Shown here piece by piece: positions 18,551 through 26,649 of a stretch of DNA of 50,214 nucleotides. The translations under genes and the position numbers were made by a program. Source of the stretch: Roseobacter sp. (GTDB lineage: Bacteria > Pseudomonadota > Alphaproteobacteria > Rhodobacterales > Rhodobacteraceae); the NCBI GenBank assembly GCA_024636495.1, contig JAGXGZ010000054.1, positions 1 to 50,214 of the forward strand. The letters run 5' to 3'. How positions within the stretch are numbered: position 1 is the first letter of the stretch; every line of letters begins with the position of its first letter. The notes beneath the pieces are model-generated. The model was not told where the DNA came from, made no database searches, and saw nothing but the letters and a program-made list of their open reading frames with translations.

Positions 18551-19855
18551 ATGAACGCCCGCACCATTCTGGCCAAGCTGCGCCACCGGCAGTCGCCCAA
18601 CCGTGATGAACTGATCTGGTTCGCCGAAGGGTTGGCGGATGGCCGGGTCAGCGACGCGCAGGCGGGTGCCTTTGCGATGGGTGTGTGTCAGGTTGGGCTC
18701 AGCGATGTCGGGCGCGTGGCGCTGACCCTTGCAATGCGCGACAGCGGGCACGTGTTGTCATGGGATTTGAACGGGCCTGTTCTGGACAAGCATTCCACAG
18801 GCGGTGTCGGGGATTGTGTCAGCTTGATTCTTGCGCCTGCGCTGGCGGCCTGTGGTGCCTATGTGCCGATGATCTCGGGGCGCGGGCTGGGGCATACGGG
18901 TGGTACTCTGGACAAGATGGAAGCAATTCCGGGCGTAACGACCCAGCTTGACGAAGGTCAGTTTCGCGGCATCGTGGGCCGGGTAGGGTGTGCCATCGTG
19001 GGGGCAACTGGTGATATCGCGCCCGCGGACCGCAGGCTTTATGCCGTGCGCGACGTGTCGTCGACGGTGGATAGCATGGATTTGATCACCGCCTCGATTT
19101 TGTCAAAGAAACTGGCGGCCGGGCTGCAAGGGCTGGTGCTGGATGTCAAAGTCGGCAGTGGCGCGTTCATGAAAGATCTGGGTCAGGCGCAGGCCCTCGC
19201 GACTGCGTTAACCAAAACGGCGAATGCCAGCGGCTGCCGCACGACCGCCATTATCAGCGATATGAGCCAGCCTTTGGTGCCCAGCCTTGGCAATGCGCTT
19301 GAGGTGGCCGAGGTGATGCGGGTTCTGACCGGACAAACCAAGGGGCCGATCGTATCGGTCTGTGCGGCTTTGGGGGGCGTTTTGCTGGCCAACGCCGGGC
19401 TTGCGGGGGATGTGCAAACGGGCGCAGACGCGATTGCCAAGGCGATCCGAAGCGGCCGCGCGGCAGAGCGGTTCGGCATGATGGTTGCGGCAATGGGCGG
19501 CCCGGTGAAATTTGTCGAAGATTCCAGCCGGTTCCTGCCAGAGGCGACAATCATTGGCGAAGTGCCCGCATCGGAAGAAGGCTATATCACAGCAATCGAC
19601 GGAGAGGCGTTGGGGTTGGCCGTTGTAGCGCTCGGCGGCGGGCGCACGGTTGAAACAGACAAGATCAATACCGCTGTCGGGCTTTCGGATGTGGTGCGTC
19701 TGGGAACAAAAATCTCTAAAGGCGATCCGCTTGCGGTCATTCATGCGGTGCGAACCGATGATGCGGAAAGGGCGGCGCATGCCGTGCGTAAAGCCATCAC
19801 ACTTTCGACCAGACCAAGCCGTTTGCCGGATCTTATCATCGAGCGGGTGGGCTGA
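18551..19855 (+). CDS. deoA: Thymidine phosphorylase
   Basis: DeoA splits thymidine or deoxyuridine with phosphate into the free base and 2-deoxyribose 1-phosphate. The 434-residue protein matches the family: helical N-terminal domain, the phosphate-binding stretch KHSTGGVGDCVSLILAP, the signature MISGRGLGHTGGTLDKMEAIPG, DVKVGSGAFMKD, and a C-terminal pyrimidine-nucleoside phosphorylase domain. Its stop and the deoB start share one base (TGATG), so translation is coupled. The sugar phosphate is the substrate of the next gene product. Confidence 0.95.
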   Translation: MNARTILAKLRHRQSPNRDELIWFAEGLADGRVSDAQAGAFAMGVCQVGLSDVGRVALTLAMRDSGHVLSWDLNGPVLDKHSTGGVGDCVSLILAPALAACGAYVPMISGRGLGHTGGTLDKMEAIPGVTTQLDEGQFRGIVGRVGCAIVGATGDIAPADRRLYAVRDVSSTVDSMDLITASILSKKLAAGLQGLVLDVKVGSGAFMKDLGQAQALATALTKTANASGCRTTAIISDMSQPLVPSLGNALEVAEVMRVLTGQTKGPIVSVCAALGGVLLANAGLAGDVQTGADAIAKAIRSGRAAERFGMMVAAMGGPVKFVEDSSRFLPEATIIGEVPASEEGYITAIDGEALGLAVVALGGGRTVETDKINTAVGLSDVVRLGTKISKGDPLAVIHAVRTDDAERAAHAVRKAITLSTRPSRLPDLIIERVG

Positions 19856-21048
19856 TGGCACGTGCGTTTTTGGTTGTGATGGATTCGGTCGGCATCGGCG
19901 GTGCGCCTGACGCCGACCAGTTTTTTAACGGACCGACCCCGGATACTGGCGCAAATACCATCGGACATGTTGCGCAGGCCTGTGCCGAAGGGCGCGCTGA
20001 GGTGGGGCGGCGCGGCCCTTTGCAGCTGCCAAATCTGGTCGAGTTGGGACTGGGTGCAGCCCTTGATCTGGCAAGCGGTTTGCAGGTTCAAGGACTGGAC
20101 GGACCCGTCACCGGCACATGGGGCGCTGCGACAGAGGTATCGCGCGGCAAGGACACACCGTCGGGTCATTGGGAACTGGCAGGGCTGATCGTGCCGTGGG
20201 AATGGCATTATTTTACACAAACAACGAACTCTTTCCCGCCTGAACTGGTGGCTCAGTTGGCGGGGTTTGCCGGCGTCGATGGGATATTGGGCAATTGCCA
20301 CGCCCCAGGCACAGCGATCATCGAAGAATTCGGCGCGCAGCATATCAAGACAGGTTTCCCGATCTGCTATACGTCAGCCGATAGCGTGTTGCAGATCGCT
20401 GCCCATGAAGAGCATTTCGGCTTGGATCGGTTGATGGACCTATGCGCCAAAATAGCGCCGGTTGCCCATGAAATGCGAGTGGGCCGCGTGATCGCGCGCC
20501 CCTTTATCGGGAGCGCCGAGAAAGAGTTTGTGCGGACGCCAAACAGGCATGATTTTGCGATAGAACTGCCCAAGTCCGTCCTTAGCAATTGGGTGCAAGA
20601 CGCGGGCAACCGCGTTTATGCGGTGGGCAAAATTGGCGATATCTTCTCGATGTCGGGGTTTGATGAGCTGCGCAAAGGGCCGGATGCGGTGTTGATGCAG
20701 CATCTGAGCGATCTGGTCGGATCGGCGGAAGACGGCAGTCTGACCTTCTCCAATTTTGTTGAATTCGACAGTCTTTATGGCCACCGACGCGATGTGTCTG
20801 GCTATGCACGTGCGTTGGAATGGTTTGACGCCGAGATCGGCAAGATCAGATCGCGCCTGCGCCAGGGTGATATTTTGGTGCTGACCGCAGATCACGGTAA
20901 TGACCCGACCTGGATTGGCACCGACCACACCAGAGAAAGGGTGCCGGTGCTCGTCGACGGACTGGGGGCAGGCACACTGGGGGTGATCGGCTTTACGGAT
21001 GTGGCCGCGATTGTGGCGCAGCATCTTGGTGTCAGCCTACCGCGATAA
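19855..21048 (+). CDS. deoB: Phosphopentomutase
   Basis: DeoB turns (deoxy)ribose 1-phosphate into the 5-phosphate, linking nucleoside breakdown to central carbon metabolism. The 397-residue protein shows the metal-binding motifs of the alkaline-phosphatase superfamily: VVMDSVGIGGAPDA at the start, DTPSGHWEL in the middle (phosphoacceptor Thr in KDTPSGH), and LTADHGNDPTWIGTDHTRERVPVL near the end. It is the third gene of the cdd-deoA-deoB operon. A deoC aldolase gene, expected to complete the pathway, is not seen in the window. Confidence 0.95.
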   Translation: MARAFLVVMDSVGIGGAPDADQFFNGPTPDTGANTIGHVAQACAEGRAEVGRRGPLQLPNLVELGLGAALDLASGLQVQGLDGPVTGTWGAATEVSRGKDTPSGHWELAGLIVPWEWHYFTQTTNSFPPELVAQLAGFAGVDGILGNCHAPGTAIIEEFGAQHIKTGFPICYTSADSVLQIAAHEEHFGLDRLMDLCAKIAPVAHEMRVGRVIARPFIGSAEKEFVRTPNRHDFAIELPKSVLSNWVQDAGNRVYAVGKIGDIFSMSGFDELRKGPDAVLMQHLSDLVGSAEDGSLTFSNFVEFDSLYGHRRDVSGYARALEWFDAEIGKIRSRLRQGDILVLTADHGNDPTWIGTDHTRERVPVLVDGLGAGTLGVIGFTDVAAIVAQHLGVSLPR

Positions 21049-21187
21049 CGCCTCGCTTGGATGTTTGGCATGCCGGGTATAATCAGCGCGTTTATCCGAC
21101 GAAATGGACATTGAATAAGGCCATGCGGTTGCAGCGCTTTGCGTTTAAAGGCAAGACTTGCCCCAAGCAAAAATGGAGAGCGCAGCT

Positions 21188-21829
21188 ATGCCCGATACAT
21201 CTGAACACTTGACGGTCGTCGATCATCCGCTGGTCCAGCACAAGCTGACCATCATGCGAGACAAGGACACGCCGACAGCAGTATTTCGGCAATTACTACG
21301 TGAAATCAGCCAGTTGTTGGCTTACGAGGTGACGCGCGGCCTGCCCATGACGACCAAGCGCATCGAGACGCCGATGCAGGCGATGGATGCACCAACGCTG
21401 GACGGCAAAAAGCTGGCGCTGATTTCGATCTTGCGGGCGGGTAACGGTTTGCTGGACGGTGTGCTTGAATTGATCCCATCGGCGCGGGTTGGTTTTGTGG
21501 GCCTTTACCGGGACGAAGAAACGCTGAAACCGGTTAAATACTACTTCAAGGTGCCCGAAGGACTGGATGACCGGTTGGTGATTGCCGTTGATCCCATGCT
21601 TGCCACTGGAAATTCCTCTGTTGCTGCGATCGACATGCTGAAAGAAGCCGGGGCGACCAACCTGAGGTTTTTGTGCCTGCTTGCAGCACCCGAAGGCATC
21701 AAGCGCATGAAAGAAGCGCATCCTGATGTGCCAATCGTGACAGCGGCAGTAGACGAGAAGCTGAATGATGTCGGCTATATTGTGCCGGGTCTGGGCGACG
21801 CAGGCGACCGGATGTTTGGGACAAAATAA
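21188..21829 (+). CDS. upp: Uracil phosphoribosyltransferase
   Basis: Upp joins uracil and PRPP to make UMP, recovering the base released by DeoA. The 213-residue protein has the type I phosphoribosyltransferase PRPP loop [18 protein letters not shown] and the uracil-binding C-terminus [18 protein letters not shown] chose the ATG at 21188 (GGAGAGCGC upstream); a TTG at 21158 opens the same frame. It lies 139 bases beyond deoB on the same strand, so it may have its own promoter; a perfect TATAAT occurs in that gap near 21076-21081. The gene completes a local pyrimidine salvage route. Confidence 0.96.
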   Translation: MPDTSEHLTVVDHPLVQHKLTIMRDKDTPTAVFRQLLREISQLLAYEVTRGLPMTTKRIETPMQAMDAPTLDGKKLALISILRAGNGLLDGVLELIPSARVGFVGLYRDEETLKPVKYYFKVPEGLDDRLVIAVDPMLATGNSSVAAIDMLKEAGATNLRFLCLLAAPEGIKRMKEAHPDVPIVTAAVDEKLNDVGYIVPGLGDAGDRMFGTK

Positions 21830-21921
21830 AGGCTGAAAAGTGGCAGGAATGTGTCGGGGGTGCTTTACTCTGATCCGTGGATACCGCATTGTTTAAACGT
21901 TATATCGTGCTGGGGGCGCAT

Positions 21922-23271
21922 ATGAAGTTTACAAGAGTTGTCGCAGTTGCTGTCATTATGGGGTCTTTTGGCGTTGGTGCGTTGCAAGCACAGTCGTTTC
22001 GAACCCAACCCAAGGAATATCCCCCTGCCTCTTACAAGGGTAAGCAGTTTGTAGACAGCAGCGGCTGTGTGTTCATTCGTGCGGGCATCGATGGCAACGT
22101 CACTTGGGTGCCGCGCGTGTCTCGCAAGCGTCAGGGTGTGTGCGGCTTTAAACCTTCGAATATTGGTTCTGCTGTGGCATCGCCCGCGCCGCAAACCTCT
22201 GCACCGGTACAGATCACATTGAACGACCAGCCTGCGCAAAACGCGCCGTCGGTTCCGCCGGTTGCATCAGTTCAGCCACGTCCGGTCCCCACGCAAATCC
22301 GCCGCGCCCAGCCGGTTGTGCGGCAGACTGCGCCGCAAGTCGCACGGCAAACAGCGCCTCGTGTGGTTGTAGCCGCGCCAGCCCCTGTTATCGTTGCTGC
22401 GGCGCCAACGTCCGTCCTGCGGGGCGGCACCTGCCCGGGTAGATCCGCGTTAAGTCAGCAGTATTCGGGTGGTTCGGGCTATGCTGTCCGTTGCGGCCCT
22501 CAGACCCAGCCCATCGTCGGGCCAGGGATTGCGACCCCCACCTATCAAGTGCCGTCAAATCTGGCACGCCAATACGGATCAGGCGGATACGGGGCAGGCA
22601 CAGCGGCTGTCTCGCCAAACACCCGCATCGTTCCAAAGCATGTCGCAATTAACCGGATCAACACGTTCAACAACGTTCAGGTCCCGCACGGCTACAAGCC
22701 GGTGTGGGATGATGATCGCCTGAACCCCAAGCGCGCTGAACAGAACCTTGCCGGTCGGTCGCAGATGCTTTTGATCTGGACCAATACGGTGCCACGCCGT
22801 TTGATCAATCAATCAACGGGGCGCGATGTGACTGCGCGGATGCCGCTGGTCTATCCCTATACGTCCATACCTCAACAGCGTCGGGAATTGGGCGAGGTCA
22901 CGTTGACCACGCATAATGGCCAGTTGGTTAAGCGGATTGTCCGTAACTCTGGGTCAGCCCCGATTGTCCGCACGCCCACCTATTCCAGCCGTTCTGCTGC
23001 AAAGCCCGCCGCGCCAGCATCTGCACCACGTGCACAAATCCAAAACGGCGGCAGCACCTATGTGCAGGTCGGCCTGTTCCAGAATTCCGCCAATGCCCAA
23101 CAATCCGCACAGCGTATCGCCGGGATGGGCATGGGCGCACGGATTGGTAAATCGACTCGGGGCGGCAAGACCTATTTGTCGGTTCAAGCCGGGCCTTTCG
23201 CACAGTCATCAGCCGCAGGTGCTGTTGGCAAGCTGCGTAGTGTTGGCTTCAAGGACGCATATATTCGCTAA
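21922..23271 (+). CDS. Secreted SPOR-domain protein
   Basis: The 449-residue protein starts with a cleavable signal peptide (MKFTRVVAVAVIMGSFGVGALQ, cleavage near ALQA-Q). A short N-terminal region with two cysteines (SSGCVFIRAG, QGVCGFKPS) may be disulfide-bonded. It is followed by a long Pro/Ala/Val/Gln-rich linker (about 90-210), a middle domain, and a C-terminal SPOR domain (about 375-449, TYVQVGLFQNSANAQQSAQRI to FKDAYIR). SPOR domains bind peptidoglycan stripped of stem peptides, mainly at the division septum, so a periplasmic cell-wall role is likely. I chose the ATG at 21922, which begins the signal peptide and follows GGGGGC. The 3' end nearly touches the convergent GDSL gene. Confidence 0.85.
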   Translation: MKFTRVVAVAVIMGSFGVGALQAQSFRTQPKEYPPASYKGKQFVDSSGCVFIRAGIDGNVTWVPRVSRKRQGVCGFKPSNIGSAVASPAPQTSAPVQITLNDQPAQNAPSVPPVASVQPRPVPTQIRRAQPVVRQTAPQVARQTAPRVVVAAPAPVIVAAAPTSVLRGGTCPGRSALSQQYSGGSGYAVRCGPQTQPIVGPGIATPTYQVPSNLARQYGSGGYGAGTAAVSPNTRIVPKHVAINRINTFNNVQVPHGYKPVWDDDRLNPKRAEQNLAGRSQMLLIWTNTVPRRLINQSTGRDVTARMPLVYPYTSIPQQRRELGEVTLTTHNGQLVKRIVRNSGSAPIVRTPTYSSRSAAKPAAPASAPRAQIQNGGSTYVQVGLFQNSANAQQSAQRIAGMGMGARIGKSTRGGKTYLSVQAGPFAQSSAAGAVGKLRSVGFKDAYIR

Positions 23272-23274
23272 CGC

Positions 23275-23994
23275 CTAGCGGCCGTCAGATACAGCAGGCC
23301 AGTCGGAGTTGATCCGGCTGGCCATTTCTTTTGCCCAAAGCCGATAGATTTCCGGACCGGGGTGAAACCCGTCGGCGGCCATCTGTTCGGGATCGAGAGG
23401 CTTGTTAAAAGGTACGTGGTGCGTATTTGGCAAAGCTCCGAGTGATTTGACCAGCGCGCGGTCAAACCGGTCGGCTTGCCGCCCTAAAGTCCAGCGTAGC
23501 GGTTGCGGAAGAATGGGGAACTTACCCAACGGCGGCAGGCCCGAGACATAGATAAGGCGCGGTTTGAAACGCCGATGAAGCTGCGTCAGCAAGGCTTTTT
23601 GCTGTTCTTGCCAGACCCCGAAACGCACGGCATGAGTGACGTCATTTACCCCAAGCCCTGTCACTATCACGTCAAACGGCGTGGGCGATGTCGTTTCCAA
23701 ACGGGTCAGCGTGGTACCTGTGGTGGCCCCGGTCTTCGCGATCAACTGCCAGCTCACGCTGAAGTCCTTTGCCAGAAGGCTGACCAACTGACCCGCAAGC
23801 GCGTGATCTTGATGCCCAACCCCAACCCCAGCAGCCGAGGAATCGCCCAAGATCAATAACGACAGGGCCGGACCAAAGCCAAGCGTGCCTGTGCGGGGTC
23901 CAGCTGGTTCTGGCAGTTTCAGCGCATGCGCGCGAACCCGGATGGCTTGGACCAGCAATACGGGTGACAAGGCAAGACGCAGAACGATATCCAT
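23275..23994 (-). CDS. SGNH/GDSL-family hydrolase
   Basis: The product is 239 residues. Block I is ILGDSSAAGVG with the nucleophile Ser about 52, block III is the GLGVNDV stretch (Gly and Asn for the oxyanion hole), and block V is DGFHPG with Asp and His about 208 and 211, so the catalytic set is complete. The N-terminus (LRLALSPVLLVQAI) is hydrophobic and may anchor the protein to the membrane. Family members are esterases, lipases or acetyl-hydrolases; the substrate is unknown. The M48-like membrane protein gene lies 14 bases upstream on the same strand, so the two are probably co-transcribed. Confidence 0.88.
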   Translation of the reverse strand: MDIVLRLALSPVLLVQAIRVRAHALKLPEPAGPRTGTLGFGPALSLLILGDSSAAGVGVGHQDHALAGQLVSLLAKDFSVSWQLIAKTGATTGTTLTRLETTSPTPFDVIVTGLGVNDVTHAVRFGVWQEQQKALLTQLHRRFKPRLIYVSGLPPLGKFPILPQPLRWTLGRQADRFDRALVKSLGALPNTHHVPFNKPLDPEQMAADGFHPGPEIYRLWAKEMASRINSDWPAVSDGR

Positions 23995-24008
23995 CAGGAC
24001 AACCCTTT

Positions 24009-25022
24009 TTAGCCACCACAGATGTTCTGAAGACGAAGCCAGTCAGCGTCGTTTATCAAGGGTGCGGTATCTTTGTTCGCCATCGGGTCGCCTTCGATCA
24101 GTGCCAATGTCGTCTCGCCTGTGATATCAAGCGCTTGGGCGTAGGGCGTGCTGTGCAGGTTTTCGGCACCAAACCGTGCCAATAGCGCCTCAACCGGTGC
24201 GGCTTGGTCGGGCGCGCTCATCAGGTGTTCGGCATAGGTTTCCAAGGCCGGGGCAGACACCTCGCCGGTTGTCAGCAGCCGAAAGTTTTCGCGCAGGCTC
24301 ATATCCGCCAACATGTCGCGCAACGGATCACTTTGCTCGCGTTGGATGGTTTCGGACAGGATAAAGCCTGCAGCGACATCCGGGGATTCGTAATCTTCAA
24401 ACAGAGACTTGTTCAGCACGATCAGCCCGCCAGGCAGATGGATGCTGGCCCGTGTCATTGCGGGCAGCACGACAAGAGGGCCCGATGAAAGTCGCGTGCC
24501 AAGCTTTGCAAGTGCGGTACGGCCACGCGGATTGACACAGGCATTGCCTGAAACGCGTTCGATCTGTTTCAATAATGCGGCCCCGATAGAGGCGCGTTTG
24601 ACCTTTGGTACAACTGTCAGGGTGTGATCTTGCAAGGCACCGGGCAGCCAGAACACGGCCACTGCAAGGACCGCAAGGATTGATGTTGCCACGCCGAACA
24701 GCCGCAAACGGCCCGGACGGGGACGGCTGCGTTCAACGACACGGCGCAAGGTTTCGATTGCGTCGATCATGTCGGCGTCGGCTGTGGCAATCTCCAGGGT
24801 TTCTGACGGGTCGCCATCGGGGTGATAGATGGCAGGCCGGGTGCCGGGGTTGGCGCGTGCCACTGCGGCAAGGGACCAATGGGCAAGAGCCTGATCCTTC
24901 ATGTCCGAAATCACCAGCGTTGCGTTCCCGATTGATACGATCACCTCGCGGCGCTGGTCCTCGGGGCTGGCGCGCCAAAGGCCTGTTGCTTCAATTCGCG
25001 CGTATTTCGAAAGGGCCGTCAT
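24009..25022 (-). CDS. Membrane protein resembling an M48 peptidase without metal ligands
   Basis: The 337-residue protein has a cytoplasmic N-terminal part (about 1-100), one transmembrane helix (about 108-128, FGVATSILAVLAVAVFWLPGAL), and a C-terminal domain outside. In that domain, IHLPGGLIVLNKSLFEDYESPDVAAGF and the following ILSETIQREQSDPL (223-227 = SETIQ) line up with the M48 peptidase pattern in which HExxH is followed by two to three residues and a DP or RH. Both zinc histidines are missing, so catalysis as a zinc protease is unlikely. The fold assignment is inferred from this pattern alone. It shares an operon with a GDSL hydrolase, so a role as partner or substrate binder is conceivable. 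Confidence 0.65.
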   Translation of the reverse strand: MTALSKYARIEATGLWRASPEDQRREVIVSIGNATLVISDMKDQALAHWSLAAVARANPGTRPAIYHPDGDPSETLEIATADADMIDAIETLRRVVERSRPRPGRLRLFGVATSILAVLAVAVFWLPGALQDHTLTVVPKVKRASIGAALLKQIERVSGNACVNPRGRTALAKLGTRLSSGPLVVLPAMTRASIHLPGGLIVLNKSLFEDYESPDVAAGFILSETIQREQSDPLRDMLADMSLRENFRLLTTGEVSAPALETYAEHLMSAPDQAAPVEALLARFGAENLHSTPYAQALDITGETTLALIEGDPMANKDTAPLINDADWLRLQNICGG

Positions 25023-25133
25023 GAACTGTGATGTACTGCCTGATTATTTTGCGCCACTTTACCATCTGTTAGCGCTTGAGCAATGGGGCGGTTTGGGCCA
25101 GCATATGCCAAATTTGCAGGAAACGACGCTTCC

Positions 25134-25598
25134 ATGGATATTATACCCGCAACGTCCGACGACATCTCGAAGATTGCAGCGCTCTGGCACGTGGGATGGA
25201 TGCAAGGACATGCCGCAATCGCCCCGCCTGCGCTGACGGCATTGCGCACACATAGCGACTTTATATCCCGTACAACGGCACATCTAAGCCAGACATACGT
25301 GGCGTGGATTGACGATCAGATGGCCGGTTTCTTCATGATCGACCGCGATGAGATATACCAGTTCTATGTCGCAAAGGATTTTCAAGGCTTGGACACCGCC
25401 TCCAAGCTGATGGTGGCTGCGGAAACGACACTTGGCGCGGGGATGAAATGGCTGGCTTGCTCGGTCGGTAACGATCGTGCAGCACGGTTCTATGAGAAAT
25501 CCGGCTGGGCGCAGGCAGGGGTTATTCCATATGAAGTCGAGACCGCCGAGGGCCCGCTTGTCGTCGAAGTCTGGCGCTACGAGAAGCGATTGAGCTGA
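25134..25598 (+). CDS. GNAT-family N-acetyltransferase
   Basis: The 154-residue protein has the GNAT layout: N-terminal strand and helix IIPATSDDISKIAALW, central strands VAWIDDQMAGFFMIDRDEIYQFYV, the acetyl-CoA loop region AKDFQGLDTASKLMVAAE (a loosely conserved Q/RxxGxG/A), and the C-terminal motif NDRAARFYEKSGWAQAG. Such enzymes acetylate small amines or protein N-termini; the substrate is unknown. I chose the ATG at 25134, with AGGAA about 12 bases upstream; the frame also opens at 25083. The gene is divergent from the M48-like protein gene. Confidence 0.87.
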   Translation: MDIIPATSDDISKIAALWHVGWMQGHAAIAPPALTALRTHSDFISRTTAHLSQTYVAWIDDQMAGFFMIDRDEIYQFYVAKDFQGLDTASKLMVAAETTLGAGMKWLACSVGNDRAARFYEKSGWAQAGVIPYEVETAEGPLVVEVWRYEKRLS

Positions 25599-25644
25599 CG
25601 AAAAGCCGCGCGGGTGGCCATGCTTTCGTCAATATCGCGCGATA
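25596..25644. repeat. Hairpin and 12-base palindrome after the GNAT gene
   Basis: TGACGAAA at 25596-25603 (which includes the GNAT stop codon) pairs perfectly with TTTCGTCA at 25624-25631. TATCGCGCGATA at 25633-25644 is a perfect palindrome directly after it. There is no T run, so this is not a textbook terminator; it may end the GNAT transcript or act on the FkbM gene at 25734. Confidence 0.4.
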
Positions 25645-25733
25645 GAAGGTCATCAGCGCATATAGATGGCGGGCAAAATGATCACGACATTGGCAGTTTG
25701 GACTTACGGGTGATCAGGATTTGAGGATCAAGA

Positions 25734-26576
25734 ATGACAAAAGTAATGGATGTAGCAAAGCAGGCTTTTGGTCAATTCGGGCCCGTGAATGTCGTTGATA
25801 TTGGCGCAAATCCGATTGGTGGGGATGCGCCTTATCAGCCGCTGATCGACTACGGCATGTGCGCGTTGTACGGGTTTGAACCACAGCGGGACGCTTTTGA
25901 CCAGTTGTTGGCGCTGAACCATCCAAACACCACCTACGTCAATGCCGCGATTGGTGACGGCAAAACGCATAAGTTCCACATCTACAAGGGCAACGGCCTT
26001 TCGTCCTTTTTCCCGCTGCGCCAAGACAACATTGATGCGCTGGAATATAACGGTCACCAACTTGTCGAAACCGTCGAGATACCAACCAAAAGACTTGATG
26101 CAATCAGCGAGATAGAAAGGATCGATTTCCTTAAGATTGACACGCAGGGTGCTGAACTGATGATCCTCAAGCACGGAGAGACGAAAATCAAAGAAGCGTT
26201 GGCCGTGCAAATCGAGATGCGCTTTTTGCGGCTTTATGATGGTGAGCCGAGTTTGGGCAAGGTCATGAAATGGTTAAACAAACGCAATTTCGAATTTCAC
26301 GCGTTGATGGGCCTGAACAGGTTCATGCTGCGCGACACCCGCAGGCCGAATTTTGGACGCAGACAAAAACAACAGGTTGGTGACGGCGACGGGTTATTCG
26401 TTCGCAATTTGCTGAAAATCGACACGATGAAGCCTGAACAGATCGGCAGGCTGGGGGCATTGGCCTGCGGCTTGGGGCAGACAAATCTGGGGTTTTACTG
26501 CCTTATCAATCTGGTCTCGAAGAAACTGGTCGATCCAAAGCTGGAAGACGCAATGGCGACCGCGATCACCGGCTAA
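25734..26576 (+). CDS. FkbM-family methyltransferase
   Basis: The protein has 280 residues. The SAM-dependent methyltransferase core shows VNVVDIGANPIGGD (motif I, about 18-31), the acidic strand LYGFEPQRDAF, and the FkbM signature IDFLKIDTQGAELMILKHGE with following VQIEMRFLRLYDGEPSLG. Members O-methylate sugars, glycolipids or polyketides; the substrate is not shown. The C-terminal 80 residues after the core (from RRPNFGRRQKQQ) are an extension seen in some bacterial members. The gene stands alone between a GNAT gene and a convergent acyl-CoA synthetase. Its stop codon is within an 8-base inverted repeat. Confidence 0.85.
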   Translation: MTKVMDVAKQAFGQFGPVNVVDIGANPIGGDAPYQPLIDYGMCALYGFEPQRDAFDQLLALNHPNTTYVNAAIGDGKTHKFHIYKGNGLSSFFPLRQDNIDALEYNGHQLVETVEIPTKRLDAISEIERIDFLKIDTQGAELMILKHGETKIKEALAVQIEMRFLRLYDGEPSLGKVMKWLNKRNFEFHALMGLNRFMLRDTRRPNFGRRQKQQVGDGDGLFVRNLLKIDTMKPEQIGRLGALACGLGQTNLGFYCLINLVSKKLVDPKLEDAMATAITG

Positions 26577-26611
26577 CAAGCTTTCTCAGGCGTAGTTTAT
26601 GATTTAGCCGG
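26569..26611. repeat. Inverted repeat spanning the stop of the FkbM gene
   Basis: CCGGCTAA at 26569-26576, ending at the stop codon, is the exact inverse of TTAGCCGG at 26604-26611. The loop is 27 bases and no T run follows; possibly a weak bidirectional terminator between convergent genes. Confidence 0.35.
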
Positions 26612-26649
26612 ACATCTACGATGACCGCTTCGCTGAGGTTTCATCAGGC

